Origin: Eubacteriales Family XIII. Incertae Sedis bacterium
GTDB lineage: Bacteria; Bacillota; Clostridia; Peptostreptococcales; Anaerovoracaceae
Reading direction: 5' to 3'
DNA: 56,434 bases
Assembly: GCA_031264295.1 (NCBI GenBank)
Contig: JAISED010000088.1
Coordinates: 1-56,434 of the forward strand
Part shown: piece after piece, positions 17,473 through 27,166 of the stretch
Numbering within the stretch: the first letter of the stretch is position 1
How the letters are laid out: the number at the start of each line of letters is the position of its first letter
Notes under the pieces: model-generated
Seen by the model: only the letters and a program-made list of their open reading frames with translations
Told to the model about the DNA's origin: nothing
Databases searched by the model: none
Program-made: the position numbers and the translations under genes

Positions 17473-18724
17473 CGCCATAAAGCAGCGCATATTGAATGCC
17501 CTACTGGATAAGTATGAGCGCAGCAGTTTCTTTATAGATGAAAAACAGCCCACACGTCGGATTTTGCTGAATTTTTACAACAGAGGTAAGAGTGATTTCC
17601 CTTACTACGACATTGAGCAAAGCGAAAGGCGTATTGCTGTCAACAGATCGGTTATCGAATTGTCTGAGTTGGAAATACTATTTTTCGAGTGGATGAGGGG
17701 AGAAGAAGACCACATTGTTTCCCAAATATGGTTAAATATAGATAATATATCTTTTGCATATCGCATAACTAAACGAGAACCCAAAGGTGAAACTGTAGAT
17801 AATGTATTGGCCGAAATCGAGGCGGCTAAGCGCCGGACGAAATCTGAGTGGACTCGCGCCTTTTTGCGGGACGCGTATGAAGAGATCAATCGAAAACGCA
17901 GCATTACGAGGATACTGCCGACTGACAGAGGGGAGAGAGAGACTTTTTTATCGGCAGTCGCCGCGATTGATGAGCTGGATGGTTCTGAATTCACCGAGAG
18001 GGTTTTCTCCCTGCGAACATTCGGAGACTCCAAGAAGTTTGAACGTTCTGCAAGGTCGCGTATTTTAAGCGCTTTACGCAAATACTTGGATATTGATGAT
18101 GATGTGATCGACGAGGATATTCTAAAGCAAGTAGGGATTGTGAAATACCCGGAACAATTTGAATTTTGCGGAAAGCTTTCTGTGGCGCTTGCTTCCGGGA
18201 TTGTCGATTTTTCATGCTTGCCAAGCGGGGGCATTATTTACTCTACGGATTTAACTTCCGGGTGCATCCATATAGGGTCTTCGATAGAATCAGTCGTCAC
18301 GATAGAAAACAGGGCGAACTACATTGATTATATACAAAATGTAAAGACAGAAAACGAGCTGGTAATTTATCACGGGGGTCAGTACAGCCCCCGCAAGCGC
18401 GCGTTTATGCAAGCAGTTGCGGGCGCGTTGCCCCCGCATTGCAAGTGGCGACATTGGAGCGATATCGACTACGGCGGATTTATTATGCTGTCCCGCATTC
18501 GCCGGGATGTAATTTCGAATGCAGAACCCTACCGAATGAATGTTGATGAACTAAAACGGCATCAACGCTTTTCGGCGCCTATAACAAGACAATACGCGGA
18601 GAAAATAAGAGGATTAAAAACACGTCCCGAGTTGCTTGATTGCTGCGACTGTATGGATTATATGCTGGAAAACATGATACGTCTTGAGCAGGAGGCGATG
18701 CTTGTAGAGGATATACGCTGTTAA
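17465..18724 (+). CDS. jetD: Wadjet system nuclease JetD (DUF3322/DUF2220, TOPRIM-like)
   Basis: A 419-residue protein, the DNA-cleaving subunit of Wadjet. The C-terminal half carries a TOPRIM-like core: VTIENRANY (Glu near residue 280) and HWSDIDYGGF (about 329-338, the DxD pair), the metal-binding residues expected of JetD. The N-terminal half is helical and charged. The start is ATG 17465, with GAGGG 8 nt upstream; a GTG one codon earlier is possible. It overlaps jetC by 8 bp. The active-site residues look complete, so the operon should be functional. Confidence 0.93.
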   Translation: MNDAIKQRILNALLDKYERSSFFIDEKQPTRRILLNFYNRGKSDFPYYDIEQSERRIAVNRSVIELSELEILFFEWMRGEEDHIVSQIWLNIDNISFAYRITKREPKGETVDNVLAEIEAAKRRTKSEWTRAFLRDAYEEINRKRSITRILPTDRGERETFLSAVAAIDELDGSEFTERVFSLRTFGDSKKFERSARSRILSALRKYLDIDDDVIDEDILKQVGIVKYPEQFEFCGKLSVALASGIVDFSCLPSGGIIYSTDLTSGCIHIGSSIESVVTIENRANYIDYIQNVKTENELVIYHGGQYSPRKRAFMQAVAGALPPHCKWRHWSDIDYGGFIMLSRIRRDVISNAEPYRMNVDELKRHQRFSAPITRQYAEKIRGLKTRPELLDCCDCMDYMLENMIRLEQEAMLVEDIRC

Positions 18725-18755
18725 ATAATATTTCCTGCAATCCCCTAAATAATAC

Positions 18756-18784
18756 TTGCAAAATAAGCGATATGATAATATAAT
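18756..18784 (+). promoter_or_regulatory. Strong promoter for the large surface-protein gene
   Basis: TTGCAA (18756-18761), exactly 17 bp, then perfect TATAAT (18779-18784). This is one of the best sigma-A-type matches in the window. It lies 32 bp after jetD stops and implies a leader of about 145 nt before ATG 18938. Confidence 0.75.
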
Positions 18785-18890
18785 TATGCTAAACCAGATG
18801 AAAATGGTGCAGTTTTATTTGTGGATTTGTCAGATAATGAGAACCGGGAAATCACAGAGTCTCGTTCGGCAAGTCCTGCGCTGAGTTGTA

Positions 18891-18923
18891 GCGTTTCTCG
18901 CCCCCATTTGAGGGGTGGAACGC
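18891..18923 (+). promoter_or_regulatory. Leader hairpin directly before the surface-protein ribosome binding site
   Basis: GCGTTTC and CGCCCC pair with GGGGTG and GAACGC around the loop CATTTGA, giving a GC-rich stem a few bases upstream of the GGGGGAGGG ribosome binding site. It could limit or protect translation initiation. It does not match a riboswitch class I know. Confidence 0.5.
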
Positions 18924-18937
18924 GGGGGAGGGTTTTT

Positions 18938-21900
18938 ATGAAGAAGAAATTCAAAATGTTCCTTGCGATGGCTTTATCAGTAGTTTTTGTGTTTACTTCC
19001 ACAACGATGACCTTCGCGGGGCAGAGCAGTGGGGCAGCGGTGCAGGCAGGCGGCGAACAAACGACCGTGGCTGCAGGCGGCCAAGCGATTGCACCCGCAG
19101 GCAGTGAACAGGCGGCCATGGCTGCGGGCGGGCAAGCGATTGCGCCTGCAGGCGGCGAGCAGCTTGGCGCGGCGTCAGGCAGAACGGGACACTTGGGCGA
19201 CTTCGCCCGAAAGCTTGACGAACGGAGAGCCGAGCTGTCTAAAGACGGGGTGAAGACTCCGGACATGAATGAGGCGGCGGACGCGCTTAGAACGAGTGCG
19301 GCCAGGTCGGCGGATTCGCTTGCGGCTAGCGCGGATGAGCAGGCGCCTTCGATTGCGGCTAGTGCAGCCGGCTTCGCGCCGCTTGCTATTGTAAGCGAGT
19401 TTTTCGATGAAGATGAAGAACGCTATTATCAGAGTGTCACGGTCGGAAGTGACGAGTATGCGGCGCCGTTTTGGGATCTGTACGACTACAGGATCCCCGC
19501 CGGATGGGGCAAGGTGTCGCTGATCCCCAAGGGCGGCGGAGAGACCTTAGAAAGGGATTACTATAAGGAAGGCGCTTGGTATTACGGCGACGGCGCCATA
19601 GTGATGGGGGCTTCTATGCCCGAAGGTCTGTACGACGTCGAATTCCCATATGACGAGAATGCTGAGCCGCCCTACTATTATGATGGATATGTGCCTTATG
19701 AGACCGGCTTGGAACTCAGGGTAATCGGAGAGACAAAAACGGTAATCGGAGTAGGCGGCCTGATGGGGCGCTGGGGTACGGGCATTGAAGAGCTGACGCA
19801 TACAGCGGATTATCAGTACTTCTGGTTGCAGACCCTGCTAAATGACAACTTTGATATGGAGGATAGCAGGGGAGAATATGAGATGGAGGATGATTACCTC
19901 AGGCATTTCGCCCCGTACTACGACGGCAGCGTTTATCTCGTCCTCTATAGCGCGAACCTTGAAAAGGACGATATATCCGGGGCGACTATAGAGTCAGCTA
20001 TTGACTACACTTATCACTATGATCCGGAGACCGGCGAAATTGGCTATGAAGAGGTGGATTATGGCATTGCGAGCGAACTCAAGTCTGTAACGCCTCTCGG
20101 AAATATCGGTAAGCTTCAGCGTTTCCTACTTAAATTCGAGCTGGACGACGAGAGTTACAGACTGATCGTAGATGAAGGCGCTTACAACTTTACTGCGACA
20201 GTCGACTTCGCGGATGGGACGGGTCTGGCTTCACATACCGGAGAACTTTACGCGGAAGACTTGTATGAGGAAGAAATAGGCTATTATGCGCTTGATTTCA
20301 CAGACATAGACGAACTCAAGCTCAAGGTGATTCCGCAGTTCGACGGCGAGCTTTCGGAAGAGATCGAGGTCGAAATTTACAGAGAGTTGGACTGGGAGAA
20401 CTATGAAGATGAAGATTTGGAACTGACAGGCTATCTGTCGGACGGCGTTTACATTGTGGATATCCCAGAAAATACATTACTATTCGGCAGCTACAATTAT
20501 TGGTACGAATGGGGAAATTGGATGGAGATAGAGATATGGGACGGGCTTGAGCACGAAGGTTATCAAGTGATTTATGCCGAAGATGTGTTTCGCATCTCAT
20601 TCCCTGACTACGCTGCGATTGACAGGCTGAAGCGCAACTACGGTTACTATGGTCGTGAAATGTTCTCGACTGATGTACTTCCGGCGGATATTGACGGGAA
20701 GTACATGTTGCTTGGTCACTATCCGCACGAAGGCATTATGGCGGATGAAGAATGGTACTATGAGTCGGGGCGGCGGAATGCGGGTTTCTCTTACAAAGGG
20801 ACGCGTTCGTTCTCAATCGCCGACGCTGATTTAGCGCCTGTGAGCGGAGTGAGCATTACGCAGGACAGCTCAAAGCCCCACGGCGCCGAGGGCGACTATT
20901 TTGTGATAAACGCAGAGGAAAGCCTTGTCAGCGGTGAGACATATTACCTGATGTACGGCGGCTTTCCGCTATTCAAGCTGCCGCTGGAGGGCAGCCACGA
21001 GGATGATGGATACTGGTATGAATATAATTTACAGAACGGATATGTTTTCGTTCCAGACGTGATCCGTGAGTCGGAAGAGCTTGCATTTTCCGTAAGACCT
21101 CACAGCGGATTGACTGCGGATGAGTTTTCCATAAGTCTGGAGGGTCTAATTCCGGGATCCGAAAGCTATACCTATGCTGTGAGTGACGGCGGCCTGCTGG
21201 CTTCGCCAAGCTCCGAGCGGATCGAATTCCGCGTGAACGGAGAAATCCCGCAGGGTGTTTACCGGATCCATTATCTGAGGGATTCTGTTCCTTATGACCC
21301 GTGGGTTTATGAGAGGGATGACATACCGCCGGTAATAATGAGCCTCGCTGCGGACGACGGAGATTATTACTACGAAGACGAACCGGAGTTGCAAAGTTAT
21401 CTGCTTGTCCGTCCTGCGCCGCAGACGCTTACCATAGCCGACGCGGGATTCGACAGTGACGGCGCGTTCTACCTCAAGGGCTTTTCGCCAAGCGCTTCGA
21501 TTGCCGATTTAGGCTTCGACGTCGATATCTATGAGAAGACATTATTGTTTATAAGCGGGGCGCCCATAGCATCCGCTGCGCTTTCAGGCGTCACAGCGGA
21601 CAGTGACGGAAGCTTCGTCGGTAAAACGTCCATAGACGCTCTCGGACTGGATAAGGCTGGCGTATATTATATCACCGTCTCTGACAGGAATACGGGCGTA
21701 CACCTGTACGGCGGAATGGCGACGCTGGATGCGAGTCTCTTGGGAGACAGGGATGCGTTCACCCTCTCGGGGTCGGTTATGATCAACGACGCTCCCGCCG
21801 CAGGCGCGCGAGTAGAGCTTTGGCGCGGCGATGAAAAAGTCAGAGAGACTAATGTGATCAGCGGATTTTTCAGCTTCGCGGAGCTTGCGAATGGGACTTA

Positions 21901-24900
21901 CACCGTGAAGGTTCCGGCAGGTACATCCTGGCGCGAGTATTCGGAGGCGATCGATGTTTCAGGCGACACGAATCTGCAGATCGTGCTGAGTCCCGCTTCG
22001 GATTCGTCTACGGTCAGCGGAAGGGTGACACTGTCGGGAGAAGCGCTCGCAGGCTACACTGTGAGGGTTTATACGAATGATAGCGCCGCAAGGCTCGTGG
22101 CAAGGGCGCTTACGGACGCGGACGGTGCATTCGCCTTCACACTGCCCGATGGCGGGTATACACTGAAGGGCGCTGCGACAGCGGACTATTATGAATATAC
22201 AGGCGATATTTCCGTCAGCGGGGCGGACATAGAACTGCCTGATATTGCATTGAAGGCTAAATCCCAGATTGCAGGTACAGTTAGCTTAAACGGAGAGGCC
22301 AAGAGCGGCGTATACGTATACGCATGGGGTCGTAACACGGCTTCCGCAGTGTCGGACGCCGAGGGTAAATATGTGCTGAAAGGGCTGGAAGCTTCCGAAG
22401 TATACACAGTAAGCGTGGATAGCGCTGATTACAGAGCGAGCGCGTCAGTGACCACCGTCGATGGCGGCGTCGCGGTATGCGATCTCACCCTGGAGGAGCT
22501 GGTTAAACTATCAGGTACGGTTACGCTGAATGGGCTTCCCGTGCAGGATGTGTTACTGACTTTGAGCGGAGAAGCAGCTTATCACTATGCTTATACGGAC
22601 AGAAACAGCGTGTACAGGTTTAACTCCTTGACAAAGGGCGACTATGTCATAGAAACGAGCGCTACATTTGAGCACGAAGCGTACAGCGCTTCCGTAGATC
22701 TGAATACAGCGCCCGGCGAGACCGCGATTGTGCGGGACATCGCGCTTACGGCGCCTACGCTCTACAAGGTGAGTTTCAATTACAGCTCAAGGAGTGCAGA
22801 CATTCCTCTGAGCTTAACGGTCTATCGCTCATATCCATATCTGGGAAGGGTGGTTGACGGCGACGAGACCTCGCTTCCGGCGGGTGCTTATGAATACAGC
22901 GGTTACTATGGAGGCACGTGGTTCGGCGGGAGTTTCTTGATAACGAATGCCGATATCAGCCTTGATATCGCGCTTCCGGCGGTATGCGTCGTAACAGGTC
23001 TTGTAGAAGACAGTGAAGGAAATCCGGCGGCGGGCGCGGCAGTTGACGTCGCGAACGCGAGCGGGGGCATTATAGCCGACGGTCGCACAAACAACGATGG
23101 CGAATACCGCATCATAGTGAAGTATACCGGCAGTATAACGGTGAACGCGCGTCACGCCGAAAAAGGTTATGGCTCAGCGAGCGCTGTCATAGCCGCGCCC
23201 TCCGGGTCTGTGGATACGATAATTCTCAAGACGAATTCGCTGGAGATCTTGGCCAAAGACGCTGAAACGGGCGCAGCGCTGAGCGGCGTAAAGGTGTATG
23301 TAGGCGGTTACGGAGCGCCTGTCACAAATGCTGAAGGCAGGGCGGTTCTGAACAATATTCCGAGCGGAGAGAAATCGTACAGCGCATCGCGTTCGAACTA
23401 TATAAACGCGAGCGGTTCTGTCACTGTTCCCGGTGAGGGGGCAGGTCAGTTAGAATTCAGTTTGCGTCCAGATTACGACAGATTGTTCACATTAAGCCTC
23501 GGAGCTTCGAACTCGGAGATCGCCGTGAGCGGGTATGTGGATCTGCTTCCCAAGCTGACCTATTCCGGTTCAGTTGTTGATTCCGGGGTGGTCGTCGTCG
23601 AGCTGCCAAGCGGATTTAGCGCGCTTGCGGATAATCCATACGCGGGAGCCGGTTACGCGGTGAGCGTGACGCCGGGGAGCGCCGTGACGCTTCCTGCTTT
23701 ACGCGTGACCGTTGACAACACCGTGGCGAGCCTTTCTGAACTGACTGTAAGAGCGTATTACAGAAGCGATAGGGTGACTAAAAGCGCCAACGTGACGCTC
23801 ACCGTGGTGAACTCTTCCCTGAACGCACCGGAAATAGTTAGAGCAAACACGGATTTCAGGGTATACGGTACGGCTATGACAGGCAGCGTGGTCGCAATAA
23901 AGAACGGCGACGCAGTGCTTGCCACCGCCGCGGTATCAAGCAGGTACTTCAGCGCGACATTAAACCTTCCGGCAGGCGAATACGATCTATACGCAGAGGC
24001 GGTTAAAGGCGATATGAGCGCGGTGTCGGATATTGTTACCGTTATCGTAAACGAGTCCGCGGCGGCTGTTCCCTATATTTCGGATATAGATATAACAGAG
24101 GGATATCTATATGGGAAGCCTGTAGTAAATCCCGTATACGGCTTCCCGACTTTCAGCACATGGGTGCTCCCAAGCGCCGCACACGGAGGCGAGTACAGAG
24201 GCATCTATAATATAGTGGGGACATTCATCCTCACTAACGCTGAAGGATTCAGCATCAAGAACATCGTCTTTGCGGGTTCGGAGGTAATGCCGGTCGCACA
24301 GTCAGACGTAAGCGGTAAATACAAGTTTAACTTCCCTATAGGAACATGGGGAGGACTGGGCGTTAAGCCTATCATACTTACACTGACGAAGGACGGTAGG
24401 GAGTATCAGTTCACTATCGCCTTGGTGACGATCTTGATCGACCCTTCGGGTTATGTCTACGACGCAGTCACAAACGAGCGCATTGAGGGCGCTGAAGTTA
24501 CACTTGAGATCAAGGTTGGCGATACTTGGATACAGTGGTCTGATCCGGACGATCTTCAAGCGAATCCGATGCTTACCGATGAGGAGGGCAGATATGGATG
24601 GGGCGTACCGGAGGAAGGGGACTACCGGGTTCGTGTGACCGCCGCCGATTATGCCGATGCGATAGCGAACAAGGCGGACGGCGGGTATGACGATGCGAGT
24701 CAGGGCATACCGGTTCCGCCCGTACAGACGGAAGTCAATGTCGCACTGGCGTATCAGGGCGCGCCAACGGCGAAGGCCGAGTTTGCAGACGGAGAACTCG
24801 TCATACAGTTCTCACGTCCTATGTACAGCGAGGCGACGGCGAATAATCTTACCGTAACGGCAGGCGATAATCCGGTAGACGGAGCGTTTAGCGTTTCTGA

Positions 24901-25585
24901 CGACGAAAAGGTATTCAACTTTGTTCCGGTTGAAGCGTTTGATGAGGACGCCGTTTTAGGTGTGGCGATAGTGCCGTCGACACAGTCTAAAGATAATGTC
25001 GCCTTCGGCGAAGACAGTATAGCAGTCACGGACGGCGATGATCCGGGCGACGAAGAACCGCCGGCGCCGGTGCAGGGCGATTTCAGCCTTGAACTCAATA
25101 AGGCGATAAAGACTGTTAGGGTCACAGGCGAGGGTTACGCCCCGAATCAGGTCATTACACTGACTTCGGCGTATAACAGAGAACCCTCCGGAGACGACTA
25201 TGATTACAGAGGGCAGGTCACGGCCGACGCAGAAGGGAATGTGAATGCTACGCTCCCCGCGGATGTCACCGATAGCTTGCCATGGCTCGGAGGACACATG
25301 TATTATGTGTCACTGGGAGGAAAGATCGGGTCGGCGCCGATATATACAACAGTTGTCAAGGCGCACACATCGGCTCGGATTAGCCTGAAAGCCAGAGCGA
25401 GCTTACAGCTCATCTACACGATAGACGGCGTGGAATTCAGCTTTGAATCCACCAATTCGGCAATCGTTAAGGTGGATGAGAACGGTTTGATCACAGGCGT
25501 AAGAGGCGGCATGGCGGCAGTGAGCCTGAAAGCGACGGACGGCAGCGGCCTTACCTCGTCGGTTATGGTCACTGTGTCTATGTAG
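18938..25585 (+). CDS. Very large secreted/surface protein with carboxypeptidase-regulatory-like repeats and a C-terminal Ig-like domain
   Basis: A 2215-residue exported protein. ATG 18938 follows GGGGAGGG and begins a clear signal peptide (KKKFKMFLAMALSVVFVF, cleavage probably after TFA near residue 28). Residues about 38-75 are a 17-residue tandem repeat. An acidic, Tyr-rich region (about 150-930) has no family I recognise. Residues about 945-1510 hold several beta-sandwich modules of the carboxypeptidase-regulatory type (patterns such as LSGSVMINDAPAAGARVELW and GTVSLNGEAKSGVYVYAWG, each followed by G-Y/F-F and Y-T-V). The last 75 residues resemble a BIG2 Ig-like domain (STNSAIVKVDENGLITGV). 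There is no LPXTG motif or membrane anchor, so attachment is unclear. It has its own strong promoter and a strong terminator. The function is unknown; adhesion or a cell-envelope role is a guess. Confidence 0.85.
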   Translation: MKKKFKMFLAMALSVVFVFTSTTMTFAGQSSGAAVQAGGEQTTVAAGGQAIAPAGSEQAAMAAGGQAIAPAGGEQLGAASGRTGHLGDFARKLDERRAELSKDGVKTPDMNEAADALRTSAARSADSLAASADEQAPSIAASAAGFAPLAIVSEFFDEDEERYYQSVTVGSDEYAAPFWDLYDYRIPAGWGKVSLIPKGGGETLERDYYKEGAWYYGDGAIVMGASMPEGLYDVEFPYDENAEPPYYYDGYVPYETGLELRVIGETKTVIGVGGLMGRWGTGIEELTHTADYQYFWLQTLLNDNFDMEDSRGEYEMEDDYLRHFAPYYDGSVYLVLYSANLEKDDISGATIESAIDYTYHYDPETGEIGYEEVDYGIASELKSVTPLGNIGKLQRFLLKFELDDESYRLIVDEGAYNFTATVDFADGTGLASHTGELYAEDLYEEEIGYYALDFTDIDELKLKVIPQFDGELSEEIEVEIYRELDWENYEDEDLELTGYLSDGVYIVDIPENTLLFGSYNYWYEWGNWMEIEIWDGLEHEGYQVIYAEDVFRISFPDYAAIDRLKRNYGYYGREMFSTDVLPADIDGKYMLLGHYPHEGIMADEEWYYESGRRNAGFSYKGTRSFSIADADLAPVSGVSITQDSSKPHGAEGDYFVINAEESLVSGETYYLMYGGFPLFKLPLEGSHEDDGYWYEYNLQNGYVFVPDVIRESEELAFSVRPHSGLTADEFSISLEGLIPGSESYTYAVSDGGLLASPSSERIEFRVNGEIPQGVYRIHYLRDSVPYDPWVYERDDIPPVIMSLAADDGDYYYEDEPELQSYLLVRPAPQTLTIADAGFDSDGAFYLKGFSPSASIADLGFDVDIYEKTLLFISGAPIASAALSGVTADSDGSFVGKTSIDALGLDKAGVYYITVSDRNTGVHLYGGMATLDASLLGDRDAFTLSGSVMINDAPAAGARVELWRGDEKVRETNVISGFFSFAELANGTYTVKVPAGTSWREYSEAIDVSGDTNLQIVLSPASDSSTVSGRVTLSGEALAGYTVRVYTNDSAARLVARALTDADGAFAFTLPDGGYTLKGAATADYYEYTGDISVSGADIELPDIALKAKSQIAGTVSLNGEAKSGVYVYAWGRNTASAVSDAEGKYVLKGLEASEVYTVSVDSADYRASASVTTVDGGVAVCDLTLEELVKLSGTVTLNGLPVQDVLLTLSGEAAYHYAYTDRNSVYRFNSLTKGDYVIETSATFEHEAYSASVDLNTAPGETAIVRDIALTAPTLYKVSFNYSSRSADIPLSLTVYRSYPYLGRVVDGDETSLPAGAYEYSGYYGGTWFGGSFLITNADISLDIALPAVCVVTGLVEDSEGNPAAGAAVDVANASGGIIADGRTNNDGEYRIIVKYTGSITVNARHAEKGYGSASAVIAAPSGSVDTIILKTNSLEILAKDAETGAALSGVKVYVGGYGAPVTNAEGRAVLNNIPSGEKSYSASRSNYINASGSVTVPGEGAGQLEFSLRPDYDRLFTLSLGASNSEIAVSGYVDLLPKLTYSGSVVDSGVVVVELPSGFSALADNPYAGAGYAVSVTPGSAVTLPALRVTVDNTVASLSELTVRAYYRSDRVTKSANVTLTVVNSSLNAPEIVRANTDFRVYGTAMTGSVVAIKNGDAVLATAAVSSRYFSATLNLPAGEYDLYAEAVKGDMSAVSDIVTVIVNESAAAVPYISDIDITEGYLYGKPVVNPVYGFPTFSTWVLPSAAHGGEYRGIYNIVGTFILTNAEGFSIKNIVFAGSEVMPVAQSDVSGKYKFNFPIGTWGGLGVKPIILTLTKDGREYQFTIALVTILIDPSGYVYDAVTNERIEGAEVTLEIKVGDTWIQWSDPDDLQANPMLTDEEGRYGWGVPEEGDYRVRVTAADYADAIANKADGGYDDASQGIPVPPVQTEVNVALAYQGAPTAKAEFADGELVIQFSRPMYSEATANNLTVTAGDNPVDGAFSVSDDEKVFNFVPVEAFDEDAVLGVAIVPSTQSKDNVAFGEDSIAVTDGDDPGDEEPPAPVQGDFSLELNKAIKTVRVTGEGYAPNQVITLTSAYNREPSGDDYDYRGQVTADAEGNVNATLPADVTDSLPWLGGHMYYVSLGGKIGSAPIYTTVVKAHTSARISLKARASLQLIYTIDGVEFSFESTNSAIVKVDENGLITGVRGGMAAVSLKATDGSGLTSSVMVTVSM
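19049..19162. repeat. 51-bp in-frame tandem repeat after the signal peptide
   Basis: Two copies of a 51-bp unit (19049-19099, 19100-19150) and the first 12 bp of a third encode a 17-residue module of the form G-x-EQ-xxx-AAGGQAIAPA. It forms an Ala/Gly-rich spacer between the signal peptide and the first folded region. Confidence 0.9.
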
Positions 25586-25684
25586 AACCGATTAGTATGA
25601 AGAAGTGTAGGTATGCAGAAGCATACATATACAGAAGCATCAATAGCTAGAATTATTTTAATACCTGAGTTCAATATAAGCTAG

Positions 25685-25723
25685 ACGGGGATCGGCGGTG
25701 TTAAACCGCCGATCCCCGTTTGA
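25685..25723 (+). terminator. Rho-independent terminator of the surface-protein gene
   Basis: A perfect 15-bp stem, ACGGGGATCGGCGGT (25685-25699) with ACCGCCGATCCCCGT (25705-25719), around a 5-nt loop, then TTTGAT. The T-run is short, but the stem is very stable and lies 100 bp after the stop codon. Confidence 0.85.
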
Positions 25724-25822
25724 TCTATAAGCCTTTCACATAGTTGATCTTTGCGACATTTATTTCATCTTGATCTGCTCCTGTTCAACCGCTACCTGTG
25801 GCGGCTTTTTATTGGCACAAAA

Positions 25823-25963
25823 CTATCCGGCCATATCTGCTTTTAACTCCGACCTCCAATTCTCGAGGCGCTGGCAGGGCGGAAACGGGCACTCTACGTT
25901 ACGCCCCATTGTGATAACAACATCAATGGGCAGGATTGCGATAATCTGCGTTCCGTTATAAAG
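25823..25963 (-). pseudogene. Fragment of an arsenate reductase (ArsC, low-MW phosphatase fold) gene
   Basis: On the minus strand an open stretch reads ILPIDVVITMGRNVECPF followed by PPCQRLENW. It aligns by eye with the conserved central segment of thioredoxin-type ArsC proteins (VDVVITMGCN-VQ-CPFLPCQHREDW). The catalytic Cys of the TMGCN motif is Arg here, the N-terminal CxxNxxR loop is absent, and a stop at 25823-25825 cuts off the C-terminus. I read it as a decayed remnant of about 45 codons. The opposite strand is open too but encodes nothing recognisable. It lies between the surface-protein terminator and the AAA+ gene, a junction where genes have been gained and lost. Confidence 0.65.
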
Positions 25964-26058
25964 GGTTTTTCAGGATTGGAACAAAATCGTTGACAACCCC
26001 GTTTATTCATAGTAAAATATTATCTACCAATTTATGCATGCGAACGGAGATGGAACAT

Positions 26059-27165
26059 ATGGATACTTACGATCTGCTTGCTAAGCTAGTTCGCTCTAGC
26101 TTAGAGTTTGATAAAAAAAACGTGGAAGCCACAGCTCTAATGATTGTAAATAAGATTAAGAAGGAGCGGCCAGAGACCGCCGCTGAGATAACAAAAGCTT
26201 TATCATATTCTGGATATGAAAGTTCGACGGCGCGCTCTTTAGATATGTCGCCTCTGCCTGTTGATAGGGAAACCCGATATTCACTTGTAAAATTATCGGA
26301 GCCAGTTGAGATTCCGGATCCAATACTTGATGAATACGTCCGTAGACAGTTGGATGACTTTATTAAAGAACGAGAAATGATAACCAAATTTTTGGATGAA
26401 GATATCATACCTCCTAATAGCGTACTTCTCAGCGGCGCTCCGGGTGTAGGAAAAACGTATATAGCTCGATGGATTTCATACAAACTTAACTTGCCCCTAG
26501 TTACACTTGATTTAGCATCTTCAATATCCAGTTTTTTAGGAAGGTCAGGGCAAAATATCAGAAGCATATTTGAATATGCTATAAATCAAAACGCCGTTTT
26601 GTTTCTTGATGAGCTGGATTCTATTGCAAAACGGCGAGATGATTCAAGTGATTTAGGAGAACTAAAACGTTTAGTCAATGTTCTGCTGAAAGAACTTGAA
26701 TCGTGTCCGAGTACCTGTGTTGTTATAGGTGCTACAAATCATCCCGAATTGCTTGATAAGGCAATATGGAGAAGATTCGACCGTTCCTTAACAATACCAA
26801 TGCCAGAAGAAAACGCGAGAATGCAATTATTACAAAGGCATTTAGGTAAGTTAAACCAAGCAGCCAAGAAAACCACGGTAGAATATCTATCACGCAATGC
26901 CAAAAATATAAACGCAGCTGATATTTGCAAAATGTGCGAACATATAAAACGACAAACGTTAATTAACTCTGATCAGAGTGTTGATTTATTGGCGCTAGCA
27001 GAATTGTTTAAGGTGAGTCAGTTGGAGACTAGAGAAGAGAAAATTTTAATTTGTAAACAGCTCAAGAAAGAATTTCCAAAGTTATCTCAACGAGAGATAT
27101 CTCAAATCACACAAATACCATTAACATCTGTTTCAAGATATCTAGCAAAAGGAATGGAGGAATAA
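26059..27165 (+). CDS. AAA+ ATPase, IetA-like, with C-terminal helix-turn-helix
   Basis: A 368-residue protein. ATG 26059 has GGAG 9 nt upstream. A helical N-terminal region (1-100) precedes a classical AAA+ core: Walker A GAPGVGKT (126-133), Walker B LFLDELDS (181-188), sensor-1 ATN (225-227) and an arginine-finger-like RRFDR (238-242). The last 30 residues (LSQREISQITQIPLTSVSRYL) look like a DNA-binding helix-turn-helix. In architecture and in its gene partner it resembles the ATPase of Iet (ietAS) anti-phage systems. The next gene starts 2 bp after the stop, with GGAGG. The pair is visibly more AT-rich than its neighbours, which suggests horizontal acquisition. The defence role is inference. 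Confidence 0.8.
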   Translation: MDTYDLLAKLVRSSLEFDKKNVEATALMIVNKIKKERPETAAEITKALSYSGYESSTARSLDMSPLPVDRETRYSLVKLSEPVEIPDPILDEYVRRQLDDFIKEREMITKFLDEDIIPPNSVLLSGAPGVGKTYIARWISYKLNLPLVTLDLASSISSFLGRSGQNIRSIFEYAINQNAVLFLDELDSIAKRRDDSSDLGELKRLVNVLLKELESCPSTCVVIGATNHPELLDKAIWRRFDRSLTIPMPEENARMQLLQRHLGKLNQAAKKTTVEYLSRNAKNINAADICKMCEHIKRQTLINSDQSVDLLALAELFKVSQLETREEKILICKQLKKEFPKLSQREISQITQIPLTSVSRYLAKGMEE

Positions 27166-27166
27166 T

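Noticed and set aside
18905-18935. GGGGTGGAACGCGGG resembles the conserved T-box motif (GGGTGGNACCGCG).
   Set aside because: The motif lacks the full ACCGCG core, lies directly before a ribosome binding site with no following terminator, and no stem I features or specifier loop are visible. The downstream gene is also not tRNA- or amino-acid-related.
25770-25961. A 63-codon plus-strand frame in the gap after the surface protein.
   Set aside because: It has no ribosome binding site, and the opposite strand shows clear arsenate reductase similarity, so this frame is a shadow of the remnant.
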